Positions 17,340 to 25,415 of a stretch of DNA of 64,000 nucleotides are shown one piece after another (positions within the stretch are counted from its first letter, which is position 1; every line of letters starts with the position of its first letter). The position numbers were made by a program, and so were the translations under genes. This stretch comes from VRUE01 sp963753585 (GTDB taxonomy: Bacteria; Actinomycetota; Thermoleophilia; Solirubrobacterales; 70-9). The stretch spans positions 248,001 through 312,000 of the forward strand of contig CAVWCU010000001.1 in the NCBI GenBank assembly GCA_963753585.1, read 5' to 3'. A model generated the notes under the pieces. The model ran no database searches and was not told where the DNA came from. It saw nothing but the letters and a program-made list of their open reading frames with translations.

Positions 17340-18460
17340 GTGCCATTCTCGGCAACAGGCCGACCGCCGAGCAGCTGCTCGTGCTGCACGCCGCACTCGA
17401 CGAGCCACAGGCGGCAGCGGCCGCCTGGGAGCGCTGGCGTGCCGCGGTGGAGTTCGACGACGTCGACGGCGGCTCGATGCGGCTGCTGCCGCTGGTCTAC
17501 CGCAACCTCGGCGCTGACGCTTTCGACGCCGAGGTCGCCGGCCGCCTCAAGGGCCTCTACCGGCGTGCCTGGAGCCAGAACCAGTTGCTCTTCCGGCGGG
17601 CGGCGGCGGCGATCGGCGCACTCGAGGCGGCCGGCATCGAGACCCTGGTGACCAAGGGTGCTTCGCTGGCGCTGCTCTCCTACGGCGACGTCGGCGCGCG
17701 GCCGATGGACGATGCCGACGTGCTCGTGCCGATCACCCGCACGCGCGAGGCGATCGAGGTCCTGGCTGTCGCCGGATGGCAAGCCGATCACGACGACCCG
17801 CTGGCCTGGACCCAGGTCCATCACTCACTCGGCTTCGCCGGCCCCGGCGGCGGCAACGTGGACTTGCACTGGTTTGCGCTCTGGCAGCCGGCGCGCGACG
17901 ACGAGCTCTGGAGAGCTGCCGTGCCGATGGATCTGGCCGGGGTTACGACGCGCGCGCCCTGCTTCGCCGATCAGCTGCTGCTCGCCTGCGTCCACGGCAC
18001 CCCCTGGAGCCCGCTACCGCCCTTTCGCTGGATCGCCGATGCTGTGGTGACGATCCGCGCCGCAGGGGAGAGGCTCGACTGGGACCGGGTCGCCGAGGAG
18101 GCGGAGCGCCGCGAGCTGACGGTTGCCGCCGCCGCCGCGCTCACCTATCTGCGCGACGAGTTCGATGCGCCCGTGCCCCAGCAGCTGCTCGATCGCCTGG
18201 CGGTCGCGCCGGCCTCGCGCCACGAGCGGGCCGCCTTTCGGGCCGCCGGCCGTCCGGACGGCCCGTTGCGCACGCTGCGCATGGCCTGGGATCGCTACCG
18301 GCGGCTGCGCGACCTCGACACCGGCGCGCCCGCGCCCGCCGGCTTCGTCTCCTTCGCACGCCGCTTCTGGGGTCTCGAGAGCGCCTGGCAGCTGCCGTTG
18401 CACGCCGGCCGGGCGTTCAGCCGGCGGCGCGAGCGCGATTCCGCTCGATCCGCGCCTTGA
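17336..18460 (+). CDS. Uncharacterised nucleotidyltransferase (NTP_transf_5 type)
   Basis: A 374-residue protein with the pattern of the large 'uncharacterised nucleotidyltransferase' family: VTKGASLALLSYGDVGARP followed by the metal-binding MDDADVLVP around residues 106-132, then NVDLHWFALW and ACVHGTPWSPLPPFRWIADA. In other genomes such genes lie beside PqqD/HprK-like genes and polysaccharide clusters. Substrate unknown. The GTG start overlaps the GT2 stop, and the last 44 bases overlap the convergent GT2 on the - strand. Confidence 0.78.
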   Translation: MSAILGNRPTAEQLLVLHAALDEPQAAAAAWERWRAAVEFDDVDGGSMRLLPLVYRNLGADAFDAEVAGRLKGLYRRAWSQNQLLFRRAAAAIGALEAAGIETLVTKGASLALLSYGDVGARPMDDADVLVPITRTREAIEVLAVAGWQADHDDPLAWTQVHHSLGFAGPGGGNVDLHWFALWQPARDDELWRAAVPMDLAGVTTRAPCFADQLLLACVHGTPWSPLPPFRWIADAVVTIRAAGERLDWDRVAEEAERRELTVAAAAALTYLRDEFDAPVPQQLLDRLAVAPASRHERAAFRAAGRPDGPLRTLRMAWDRYRRLRDLDTGAPAPAGFVSFARRFWGLESAWQLPLHAGRAFSRRRERDSARSAP

Positions 18461-19139
18461 GCGCCCGGAAATGCCCCTCGCGACTGGCGGCGGCATCCTG
18501 GGTGAGGCTGCCGGGATGAACGCGGCGACGCAGCAGCACGGCCTGCAGGCGGGCGATCTCGACCCCCGCCTCGCGGGCACGCAGCAGCCAGTCGATGTCC
18601 TCGGCGGTTCGCATCGTTTCGTCGAATCCCCCTACCCGCTCGAAGGCCTCGCGCCGTAGGACCATCGTCATCGTGTGCACGTCCGGCTCGTCATCCGCCC
18701 TCGCCGGTCTGGCGGGCATCACGGTGGGCACCTTCGATCCCTCGGCCCAGAAAGGCAGCTCGGCGCCCTCCTCGACCAGCAACTCCTGTTCGGCCAGCGT
18801 GCAGCCGACACTTGGGTTGTCGAGCATGTGGCCGGCCTGGACGGCGAGCTTGTCCGGCGTCATCACGTCGTCGCTGTCGTGAAAGGCAATGAGCTCACCG
18901 CCGCTCGCCACGAAGCCGCGGTTGCGCGCCGCCGAAGGGCCGCGGTTGCGCTCGACGATCACGGTGACCCCGTCGAAGCCGGCGGCCACCTCGGCGGTGC
19001 GATCGGCCGAGCCGTCGTCGATGACGATCGTCTCCACCGGCGAGTAGGTCTGCGCGCGAACGCTCTCCAGCGCCTCGCCGATGTAGCGCTCGGCTTCGAA
19101 GGCGGGGATGACGACGCTGACCAGGGGGTCCGAACTCAC
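18417..19139 (-). CDS. Family 2 glycosyltransferase
   Basis: A 240-residue GT2 with SVVIPAFEAERYIGEALESV, VIDDGSADRT, GPSAARNRGF and the metal motif DSDD near residue 85; RRRVHPGSLTQ near the end matches the acceptor-side motif of the family. It is the last gene of the - strand operon that begins at 24467, overlapping the upstream glycosidase by four bases (ATGA). Convergent with the nucleotidyltransferase gene. Confidence 0.87.
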   Translation of the reverse strand: MSSDPLVSVVIPAFEAERYIGEALESVRAQTYSPVETIVIDDGSADRTAEVAAGFDGVTVIVERNRGPSAARNRGFVASGGELIAFHDSDDVMTPDKLAVQAGHMLDNPSVGCTLAEQELLVEEGAELPFWAEGSKVPTVMPARPARADDEPDVHTMTMVLRREAFERVGGFDETMRTAEDIDWLLRAREAGVEIARLQAVLLRRRVHPGSLTQDAAASREGHFRALKARIERNRARAAG

Positions 19140-20362
19140 AGCGGCGATTCTCTCGCATGCGGGCCGACCAGCTCGGCGACCAGCGCCGACCAGGCGAAGT
19201 CGTGGGCTCCGAGGCCGGCGCCGGTGCGCGGGTCGTAGTACTCGCGCAGGCCTTCGCGCTCGACCGCTCCGATCACTCCCCCTGCGATCCGCGCCGCGGC
19301 CTCCTCGTAGCCGAGGCGGCGAAGCCCGAGCCAGAGGAGCCAGGCCGAGTTGACCCAGGTCGGGCCGCGCCAGTAGCGCCGCAGCGGCCCGCGGCTGCCG
19401 CCGGGCTCATAGCTCGGCTCCGAGGCCGAGACCGAGGGCGGCGCGACAGGGGTCAGGAACCGGTTCTCGTCGAGCAGGTGCTCTTCGACCAGCCGGCGAC
19501 CGATCGCCTCGGGCAGGTCGGGCAGGGCGAGCGGGGCCAGGGAGGCCCAGGTGGCGACGCCGGGCCGGGCGCCGCCCGGCTGCGCCTCGTCGAGGAAGAG
19601 CCCGCGGTCCTCGTCCCATAGGCGCGCGAGGAGGGCCGGCGTCGCCGAGGGGCGGCCCAGTGCCTGCAGGGAGAGCGACCAGAGCGTGTTGACCAGGGTC
19701 TCGCAGAGGACCGGCCCGCCTTTGTCGCGGATCCGGCGGGCGTCGAAGCCCAGCCGCCGGTTGCGGTGGACGAGGAGCGGGAAGCCGATCTGGGCGCACG
19801 CCCGCCGACCCCAGACGGGGTCGAATTTCGGCGAGGCGTCGAGCCCGGACTCGTCGGGCTGGACGATCCAGAGCAGCCCGTCTCCGTCGAGGTCGCGATT
19901 GGCGCCGAGCCAGTCGGCCTGGGCGGCGATCCGCGGCTCGGCGGCAGGGTCGCCGACGGCGATCTGCCAGGCCCAGGCGAGCAGCGGCGGCTGGATCGTC
20001 CCGGTCTGGAACGAGTGACGCGAGGCGACGTTGTAGAAGGGCAGCCGGGAGAGCGCGACGGACCCCTCCCAGAAGATCGTGTGGCCGACGAAGCCGTCGG
20101 ATCGCTGGGCGGCGAGCAGGGTCTCGAGCTCGGTTCGAGAGCGATCGGGCTCGAAGTGCCGCCAGGCGATCGCCGCGAAGCAGGAGTCCCAGTACCACTG
20201 CCACGGATAGCGGCTAGGGCTCGGCCGCGTGTAGGCAAAGGGCACCCCCTCGCGCCCCCCCTCCACCCAGTTCCCCCGCAGCACCCGCTCGGCCACCTCT
20301 ACCGCCGACGGGCCGGAATGTCGACCATGTATTGACATTTCGTCCCGTCGGCGGTGGGTCAT
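19136..20362 (-). CDS. GH63-like (alpha,alpha)6 glycoside hydrolase
   Basis: A ~408-residue alpha-toroid enzyme with the GH63/mannosylglycerate-hydrolase pattern: YPWQWYWDSCFAAIAWRHF, RLPFYNVASRHSFQTGTIQPP, the acidic YRRYWRGPTW-type block (LRRYWRGPTWVNSAWLLW) and C-terminal LREYYDPRTGAGLGAHDFAWS. It likely hydrolyses a glucosyl/mannosylglycerate- or trehalose-like sugar. The ATG at 20362 overlaps the stop of the upstream ABC permease (ATGA). The first ~20 residues are encoded by palindrome C2, and a second ATG inside the palindrome could be the start. Confidence 0.82.
   Translation of the reverse strand: MTHRRRDEMSIHGRHSGPSAVEVAERVLRGNWVEGGREGVPFAYTRPSPSRYPWQWYWDSCFAAIAWRHFEPDRSRTELETLLAAQRSDGFVGHTIFWEGSVALSRLPFYNVASRHSFQTGTIQPPLLAWAWQIAVGDPAAEPRIAAQADWLGANRDLDGDGLLWIVQPDESGLDASPKFDPVWGRRACAQIGFPLLVHRNRRLGFDARRIRDKGGPVLCETLVNTLWSLSLQALGRPSATPALLARLWDEDRGLFLDEAQPGGARPGVATWASLAPLALPDLPEAIGRRLVEEHLLDENRFLTPVAPPSVSASEPSYEPGGSRGPLRRYWRGPTWVNSAWLLWLGLRRLGYEEAAARIAGGVIGAVEREGLREYYDPRTGAGLGAHDFAWSALVAELVGPHARESPL
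20301..20355. repeat. Palindrome C2 at the glycosidase start
   Basis: Perfect 12-bp outer arms 20301-20312 (ACCGCCGACGGG) and 20344-20355, then a further nearly paired inner segment (CGGAATGTC against TGACATTTCG). It lies within the first ~20 codons of the GH63-like gene. Read on the - strand, GCCGACGGGACGAAAT is identical to the corresponding arm at 53102-53150. Confidence 0.85.
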
Positions 20363-21150
20363 CGAGCCGTGCGGCGCATTTCGCGCAGCGCCCAGGCGCC
20401 CAGGACGGCGAGGAGACCCAGCATGGCGACGATCCCGGGCCAGGTCCCTGCCCAGCTGACCCCGCCGATGAAACCCTGCCGGGCGGCTTCGATCACTTCC
20501 GTCATCGGGTTCACTTCGGCGACGGTCCGCAGCCACGGCTGCAGCAGCGCCATCGGCGCGTACGCGGTGGTGGTGAAGACCAGCGCCATCATTCCGGCCT
20601 GCATCAGCGGTGCTGCGGACTGGCTCTTGAAGCGCAGTGCCAGCGCCGACCCCCAGCAGGCGGCCACAGCGGCCATCGCGGCGACCATCAGGTAGGTGAC
20701 GAAGAGGCCGTCGATGCCTGGCCAGCCGGCCCCGAGCGGCAGGGCAATGGCGAGGACGAAGGTGGCGGGGATCAGCGCCCGGGTGCTGGCGGCGAGGACG
20801 CTGCCGGCGAGCAGGACCCAGCGCGGGGCGGGGGAGACGAGCAGCCGGTCGACCCAGCCCGCCTCGATGTCGCGGGCGAGGTTGACGCCGGCGGCGGCGC
20901 CGGTGAAGCCGGCGCCCTGGAGCATGCTGACCGGCACGACGAAGCTCTCGTACGTCCCGATTTCGAACCCTTCGAGCTGCGTGAGCGCGCCGAAGACGCC
21001 GTTGAGGCCGAGGAAGAAGATCGTCGGCGCCAGCACCCCCGGTATCGCCGCACCGGGCACGCGCAGCAGCTCGTTCCGGGTGCGTCCCATCAGCGCCCCG
21101 ATGGCCGCCAGGTTCGCTCGCCATTCCGGCAGTGCGGCGGCCTGGTCCAT
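20359..21150 (-). CDS. ABC-2 type transporter permease (second)
   Basis: A 263-residue integral membrane protein with six hydrophobic segments, like DrrB-type permeases: APTIFFLGLNGVFGAL, DIEAGWVDRLLVSPAPRWVLL (the conserved cytoplasmic coupling region) and LRTVAEVNPMTEVIEAARQG near the C-terminus. With the first permease and the ATPase it should form an exporter. Start and stop overlap both neighbours. Confidence 0.9.
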   Translation of the reverse strand: MDQAAALPEWRANLAAIGALMGRTRNELLRVPGAAIPGVLAPTIFFLGLNGVFGALTQLEGFEIGTYESFVVPVSMLQGAGFTGAAAGVNLARDIEAGWVDRLLVSPAPRWVLLAGSVLAASTRALIPATFVLAIALPLGAGWPGIDGLFVTYLMVAAMAAVAACWGSALALRFKSQSAAPLMQAGMMALVFTTTAYAPMALLQPWLRTVAEVNPMTEVIEAARQGFIGGVSWAGTWPGIVAMLGLLAVLGAWALREMRRTAR

Positions 21151-21935
21151 CAGCCCACCCTCAGCCTGTGCCTGAGCGCGCGGACGCTGAGCACCAGGCT
21201 CAGCGCGACGATCCCGGCGATCGCCAGCACCGCGCCGAGCAGGTCGGTGGTGTCGACCTCGGCGATGATCGGGTTTCGGATCCCTTCCACGATGAAGCTG
21301 AACGGGTTGTATTCGGCGATCGCCTTCGCCGGCTGGATCATCAGCTCCAGGGGGAAGAAGGCGGAGGAGAGGAAGAGGACGACCAGGACCAGGGGGAAGA
21401 GGCCCTGGACGACGCTGGCGCGGCCGGTCCGCAGCGCGATCGCGGCGCCGATCCCGCCGACTGCCATCGCCGTCGACGTGACCAGCGCGACCGCGATCAG
21501 CGCCCCCGTGAAACCGCTGTGGATCTCGGCTCCGAAGAGGAGCCCGATCGCGAGGAACCAGAGGGCGGAGAGGAGGCCCAGCGCCGCCGTCCCGGCGAGT
21601 CGCCCGAGCACGATCGTGAAGCGGGGGATCGGGGCGGCGAAGAGGCGGTCGGTGAAGCCCATCTCGATGTCGACCGCGAAGGCGATCCCGCCGCTGTTGC
21701 CCGCCAGCATCAGCGACTGCATCATCGCCCCGGCCAGCATGAACTGGAGGAAGCTCTGCACCGGCGGGAAGCCGGGCAGGTCGACGGCCGAGCCCGCGCC
21801 GCCGGTCTGGACCGCCAGCAGCAGGGTGGGGAAGACGACGATCGGCGCCATCAGCTGCGGGCGGCGGAAGGTCTGGCGGATCGAGCGCACCCCCAGCGCC
21901 CGCACCACGCGCAGATTCGCCGCCGCCCCGCTCAC
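21150..21935 (-). CDS. ABC-2 type transporter permease (first)
   Basis: A 261-residue permease of the same fold as its neighbour: QLMAPIVVFPTLLLAVQTGG, EMGFTDRLFAAPIPRFTIVLGR and IAEYNPFSFIVEGIRNPI are the typical DrrB landmarks. It overlaps the ATPase gene by four bases and shares one base with the next permease. Two distinct permeases with one ATPase imply a heterodimeric membrane domain. Confidence 0.9.
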   Translation of the reverse strand: MSGAAANLRVVRALGVRSIRQTFRRPQLMAPIVVFPTLLLAVQTGGAGSAVDLPGFPPVQSFLQFMLAGAMMQSLMLAGNSGGIAFAVDIEMGFTDRLFAAPIPRFTIVLGRLAGTAALGLLSALWFLAIGLLFGAEIHSGFTGALIAVALVTSTAMAVGGIGAAIALRTGRASVVQGLFPLVLVVLFLSSAFFPLELMIQPAKAIAEYNPFSFIVEGIRNPIIAEVDTTDLLGAVLAIAGIVALSLVLSVRALRHRLRVG

Positions 21936-22897
21936 GTCTTGACCGCCTCCTGCCCGGCCTCGTCCTCCTTCTCCAGGTGGTAGCCGGTCTTGGCGACGAA
22001 GACGTCGTCGAGGGTGGGGCGGACCAGCTCCAGCGACTCGACGCCGATCCCCGCCTCGTCGAGGGCCCGCACGGTGGGCGGGATGTCGGCGGCGCCGTTC
22101 TCGACTTCCACCAGCACCGTCTTGGCGTCGGTCGGCGGGAGCAGCTTGCCGATCCTCGCGCAGACTTCCTCGGCCTGGGCGATCGAGCCCTCGGCGATCT
22201 GGAGCTGGATGTGGGGGTTGCCGATCTCGGCCTTGAGCGACTCCGGCGTGCCCTCGGCGACGATCCGGCCGTTGTCGATGATGCCGACGTTGTCGGCGAG
22301 CTGGTCGGCCTCCTCCAGGTACTGGGTGGTGAGGAAGACGGTCGTCCCTTCGTCGTTCAGCGCCCGCACCTCCTCCCAGATCGTCTTGCGGCTGACCGGG
22401 TCCAGGCCGGTGGTCGGCTCGTCGAGGAAGAGGACGCGGGGTTCGTGCACCAGCGCCGCGGCGAGGTCTAGCCGCCGCTTCATCCCACCCGAGTAGGAGC
22501 CGACGCGGCGGTCGGCCGCGGCGACCAGGTCAACGCGCTCGAGAAGGTCGTCGGCGCGCCGACGGCCCTCGGCGGTGGGCAGGCCCTGCAGGGTCGCCTG
22601 CAGCCGGATCAGCTCGCGCCCGGTCATCAGCGGGTCGAGCGCGGCCTCCTGCAGGGCGACGCCGATCGAGGCGCGCACGTCCCGCGCCTCGCCGACCACG
22701 TCGTGGCCGGCCACGGTTGCCCGGCCGCCCGTCGGTAGCAGCAGCGTGGTCAGCATCCGCACGATCGTCGTCTTGCCGGCACCGTTGGGGCCGAGGAAGC
22801 CGTAGATCTCGCCCTCATCGACCTCGAGATCGACGCCCTGGACCGCTTTCACCTCGTCGAAGGCCCGTTCGAGTCCCTCGACGACGATTGCCCGCAT
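21932..22897 (-). CDS. ABC transporter ATP-binding protein (DrrA-like)
   Basis: A 321-residue ATPase with Walker A GPNGAGKTT (about residue 36), signature YSGGMKRR, Walker B VLFLDEPTTGLD and the switch region LTTQYLEEADQL. The C-terminal ~90 residues match the extra domain of daunorubicin-resistance-type ATPases. It drives export together with the two permeases that follow. The ATG shares a base with the amidase stop (TGATG). Confidence 0.93.
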   Translation of the reverse strand: MRAIVVEGLERAFDEVKAVQGVDLEVDEGEIYGFLGPNGAGKTTIVRMLTTLLLPTGGRATVAGHDVVGEARDVRASIGVALQEAALDPLMTGRELIRLQATLQGLPTAEGRRRADDLLERVDLVAAADRRVGSYSGGMKRRLDLAAALVHEPRVLFLDEPTTGLDPVSRKTIWEEVRALNDEGTTVFLTTQYLEEADQLADNVGIIDNGRIVAEGTPESLKAEIGNPHIQLQIAEGSIAQAEEVCARIGKLLPPTDAKTVLVEVENGAADIPPTVRALDEAGIGVESLELVRPTLDDVFVAKTGYHLEKEDEAGQEAVKT

Positions 22898-24267
22898 CAG
22901 GCCTCGGTTGGCTCGGCCTGCGCCAGCGGTGGCCGCGCGTCGACCCAGCGGCGGCCGTTGGCCCGCTCCAGCGCCTCGGCCGCGTCGAGGAGCAGCGCGT
23001 CCGCCCCCCAGGCTCCCTGCAGCTGGAGCGCGATCGGGAGCCCCTCCGAGCCGAGGCCCACCGGCACGCTGATCGCCGGGATTCCCGTCAGGTTGGCGAG
23101 GGCGGCCCCGCGCACGTTTGCCTGGTCGGCCGTCTGCGTCCCCGAGGGCAGCTCGACCAGCGGGGCCTCGAGGGGCGGGGCGACCGCGGGAATCGTCGGC
23201 CAGGCGATCACGTCGACGTCTTCGAAGAGCGCCGCAAGCCGCCGTCGCATCAGGGTGCGGATGCGCCCCGCCTGCGCGATCGCCGCCGCCGGCAGCAGCA
23301 TCCGGTACTTGAGGAAGCCACGGTTGATCGGGCTGACCTCAGGGTTGAGGTCGTTGAGCTGCTCGGGGGAGACGCCGCCGAGGCTCTCCCCGTTGATGAT
23401 CAGGATCGCCGCCAGCGTCGCCGCCTCCAGGTTCGCCAGCTCTACCTCGCGGACCTCACCGCCGGTCTCCGAGCGCAGCTCCTCGATCGCCGTATCGCAG
23501 GCCTCGCGCACCTCGGGCGTCACGTCCTCGGAGACCGTGTCGCGGACGACGCCGATCCGCAGGCCGGCGGCATCTCCGGCGGCGAGCCCCTCGCCGAAGA
23601 GGGCAGACCCGAGCAGGCGGCAGTCGGCGGCGTCGGTGCAGAGCGGGCCGGAGACGATCAGGGTGGTCACCGCCGCCATGTGGTGACCGGCCATCGCCGC
23701 GCGGCCGAAGGTGGGCTTCAGCCCGGTGAGGCCGCAGTAAGCGGCGGGGAAGCGAACGGAGCCGAGCCCGTCGGCGCCGACCGCACCGGCGACGAGTCCC
23801 GCCGCGGTCGCCGCCGCGGGTCCGCTCGACGATCCCCCGGGGCAGCGCTCGGTGTCCCAGGGGTTGCGAGCGGCGCCATAGACGGAGACGTTGCCGGTGC
23901 TCCCCGAGCCGAGCTCGTGCATGTTGCCGACGCCGACGACGACGGCGCCGGCGTCGCGCAGGGCGCGGTAGGGGCCGGACTCGCCCGGGGCGGTCGGGGC
24001 CAGAAGTTCCGCGGCGCCGAAGCGTTGCGCCCGCCAGGGCAGCGGCCACTCGTCCTTGATCACGACCGGGACGCCGCGCAGCGGCCCGTCGGGCGCCTCG
24101 GCCAGCATCGCCCGCGACTCCTCCGGGAAGGTCGCGACGACGGCGTTGATCGCCGGGTTGCGCTCCTCGATCCTCGCCAGGGTCGCGTCGAGCAGCTCGG
24201 TGGCGTCCGCTTCTCCCGCGGCGATGGCCGCGGCCTGCCCGCGCAGGGAGAGGTCGAGGGCGTTCAA
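22897..24267 (-). CDS. Amidase-signature enzyme
   Basis: A ~456-residue amidase with the Ser-cisSer-Lys triad context: Lys in GVPVVIKDEW, the Gly/Ser-rich signature CPGGSSSGPAAATAAGLVAG and the nucleophile region GADGLGSVRFPAAYCG. It hydrolyses an amide or acts like GatA; with no GatB nearby a free amidase is more likely. I chose the TTG at 24267, which overlaps the stop of the small upstream gene (TTGA); the open frame runs further upstream but that part has no homology-like features. It is cotranscribed with an exporter, so the substrate could be an exported or imported amide. Confidence 0.87.
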   Translation of the reverse strand: MNALDLSLRGQAAAIAAGEADATELLDATLARIEERNPAINAVVATFPEESRAMLAEAPDGPLRGVPVVIKDEWPLPWRAQRFGAAELLAPTAPGESGPYRALRDAGAVVVGVGNMHELGSGSTGNVSVYGAARNPWDTERCPGGSSSGPAAATAAGLVAGAVGADGLGSVRFPAAYCGLTGLKPTFGRAAMAGHHMAAVTTLIVSGPLCTDAADCRLLGSALFGEGLAAGDAAGLRIGVVRDTVSEDVTPEVREACDTAIEELRSETGGEVREVELANLEAATLAAILIINGESLGGVSPEQLNDLNPEVSPINRGFLKYRMLLPAAAIAQAGRIRTLMRRRLAALFEDVDVIAWPTIPAVAPPLEAPLVELPSGTQTADQANVRGAALANLTGIPAISVPVGLGSEGLPIALQLQGAWGADALLLDAAEALERANGRRWVDARPPLAQAEPTEA

Positions 24268-24467
24268 GGCTGCTCCGGGGCCCGGGAGAGGTCGGGGTTG
24301 CGCTCCGCCTCGAGGTCGCCGAGGTCGAACGAGAGCAGGGCGCGGATCGCGGGCCAGAACATCTGGTGGGCGGCGCTCATCACCGCGAGGTCGACCTCGT
24401 CGGCTTCTATCCGCAGGGATGCGAGGCCGGCGGGGATGAACTGCTCTGCTCGGTCCGCGGCCTCCAT
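24264..24467 (-). CDS. Small GatC/AtzG-like protein ahead of the amidase
   Basis: A 67-residue protein starting MEAADRAEQF, with a helix-forming core (ADEVDLAVMSAAHQMFWP) and a conserved-looking tail (LEAERNPDLSRAPEQP). It ends in a TTGA overlap with the amidase start. Small helical subunits of this size precede many amidase-signature genes, where they stabilise the enzyme; the assignment rests on size and position only. An alternative longer start exists at 24566. Confidence 0.5.
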   Translation of the reverse strand: MEAADRAEQFIPAGLASLRIEADEVDLAVMSAAHQMFWPAIRALLSFDLGDLEAERNPDLSRAPEQP

Positions 24468-24601
24468 TCCGGGAGGCAACCCTACAGAGGCGGGATGGCC
24501 GGGATCGTGCAAGGGCCTGCGCAACGCCGCATCTCCCCGGGGAGGGCGGCAGAATCGTGGCCGCAACCCTGGTCTCGACCCGGGGTTTGCAGCTTGAGAT
24601 C

Positions 24602-25363
24602 GTGCGACTAGCAGCCAAAAACGAACCGGGCTCGCGGGCGCCGATGGCGCTTGCGCTTGCTGCGCTGCTCGCCGCGCTGGTCGTGGTCGCCTGGCCGGGG
24701 GCCGCCGAGTCCGCGCCGCTGCGCGTCGTCGTGCTTGGCAAGACCACGGAAACGCCGCCCCCCTCGTGCCCGGGGAAAATCGCCAACAACGTCGAGGTCG
24801 TCCCCTGCCGGGTAGAGGGCCATGTGACTGGCTTCCAGGTCAACGCCGGCGGGGTCGCGCGACCCTACGAGGCGCCGTTCGACGGCAAGCTGGTCGCCTG
24901 GTCGATCACGCTGGCGAAGCCCTCGCGCGTCGACACCGAGTCGACCACCGACGAGGTCGGCTTCTTCAACGAATTCCTCGGCGAGCCCTCGCAGGCGCGG
25001 ATCGGCGTCCTGCGCCCGGTCGAAGGCTCCAAGCCCCCCCAGTACAAGCTCGTCCGCCAGGGCCCGCTGGAGCGGCTCAACCCCCACTTCGGCAGCACCC
25101 CGATCTTCGCCCTCGAGCACCCGCTGACGGTGCTCCGCGGCCAGGTCGTCGCTCTCACCATCCCCACCTGGGCGCCGATGTTCGCCTTCAACGTCTCCGC
25201 CGAAGACACCTGGCGCGGCAGCCGCCTCACCGGCCACTGCGCCTCCAAGGAGGACATCCAGGGCGGCCACCCCCAGCAGGGCGTCGGCAAAACCAAGACC
25301 TACGGCTGCTACTACTCCAACGCCCGGTTGTTGTACACCGCGACTCTCGTCAAGCAGCCGTAG
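24602..25363 (+). CDS. Secreted protein of unknown function
   Basis: About 253 residues with an N-terminal hydrophobic stretch (ALALAALLAALVVVAWPGAAES) ahead of a likely signal-peptidase site. The mature part contains four Cys (SCPGKIA, VVPCRVEGH, GHCAS, YGCYYS) that could form disulfides, and motifs such as EVGFFNEFLGEP. The GTG at 24602 places the hydrophobic stretch correctly; an earlier in-frame GTG at 24557 would add 15 residues. No family recognised. Divergent from the amidase operon. Confidence 0.65.
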   Translation: MRLAAKNEPGSRAPMALALAALLAALVVVAWPGAAESAPLRVVVLGKTTETPPPSCPGKIANNVEVVPCRVEGHVTGFQVNAGGVARPYEAPFDGKLVAWSITLAKPSRVDTESTTDEVGFFNEFLGEPSQARIGVLRPVEGSKPPQYKLVRQGPLERLNPHFGSTPIFALEHPLTVLRGQVVALTIPTWAPMFAFNVSAEDTWRGSRLTGHCASKEDIQGGHPQQGVGKTKTYGCYYSNARLLYTATLVKQP

Positions 25364-25365
25364 CG

Positions 25366-25412
25366 CACTTAAATTTCTTGACTAATAAGATTTAAGTGGT
25401 ATAGCTAGCGCC
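25366..25412 (+). promoter_or_regulatory. Promoter with overlapping operator-like inverted repeat
   Basis: TTGACT (25378-25383) and TATAGC (25400-25405) are spaced 16 bases, a good sigma-70-type promoter. A 9-bp inverted repeat CACTTAAAT (25366-25374) / ATTTAAGTG (25390-25398) straddles the -35 box. The expected start of transcription, about 25411-25413, is only a few bases before the GTG at 25416, so the mRNA is probably near-leaderless. The AT-rich repeat stands out from the GC-rich surroundings and looks like a repressor site; it could also be a terminator remnant of the upstream gene. Confidence 0.6.
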
Positions 25413-25415
25413 CCA

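Noticed and set aside
20332..21942. A 536-residue + strand open frame across the ABC permeases
   Set aside because: Low-complexity translation opposite two clear permease genes.
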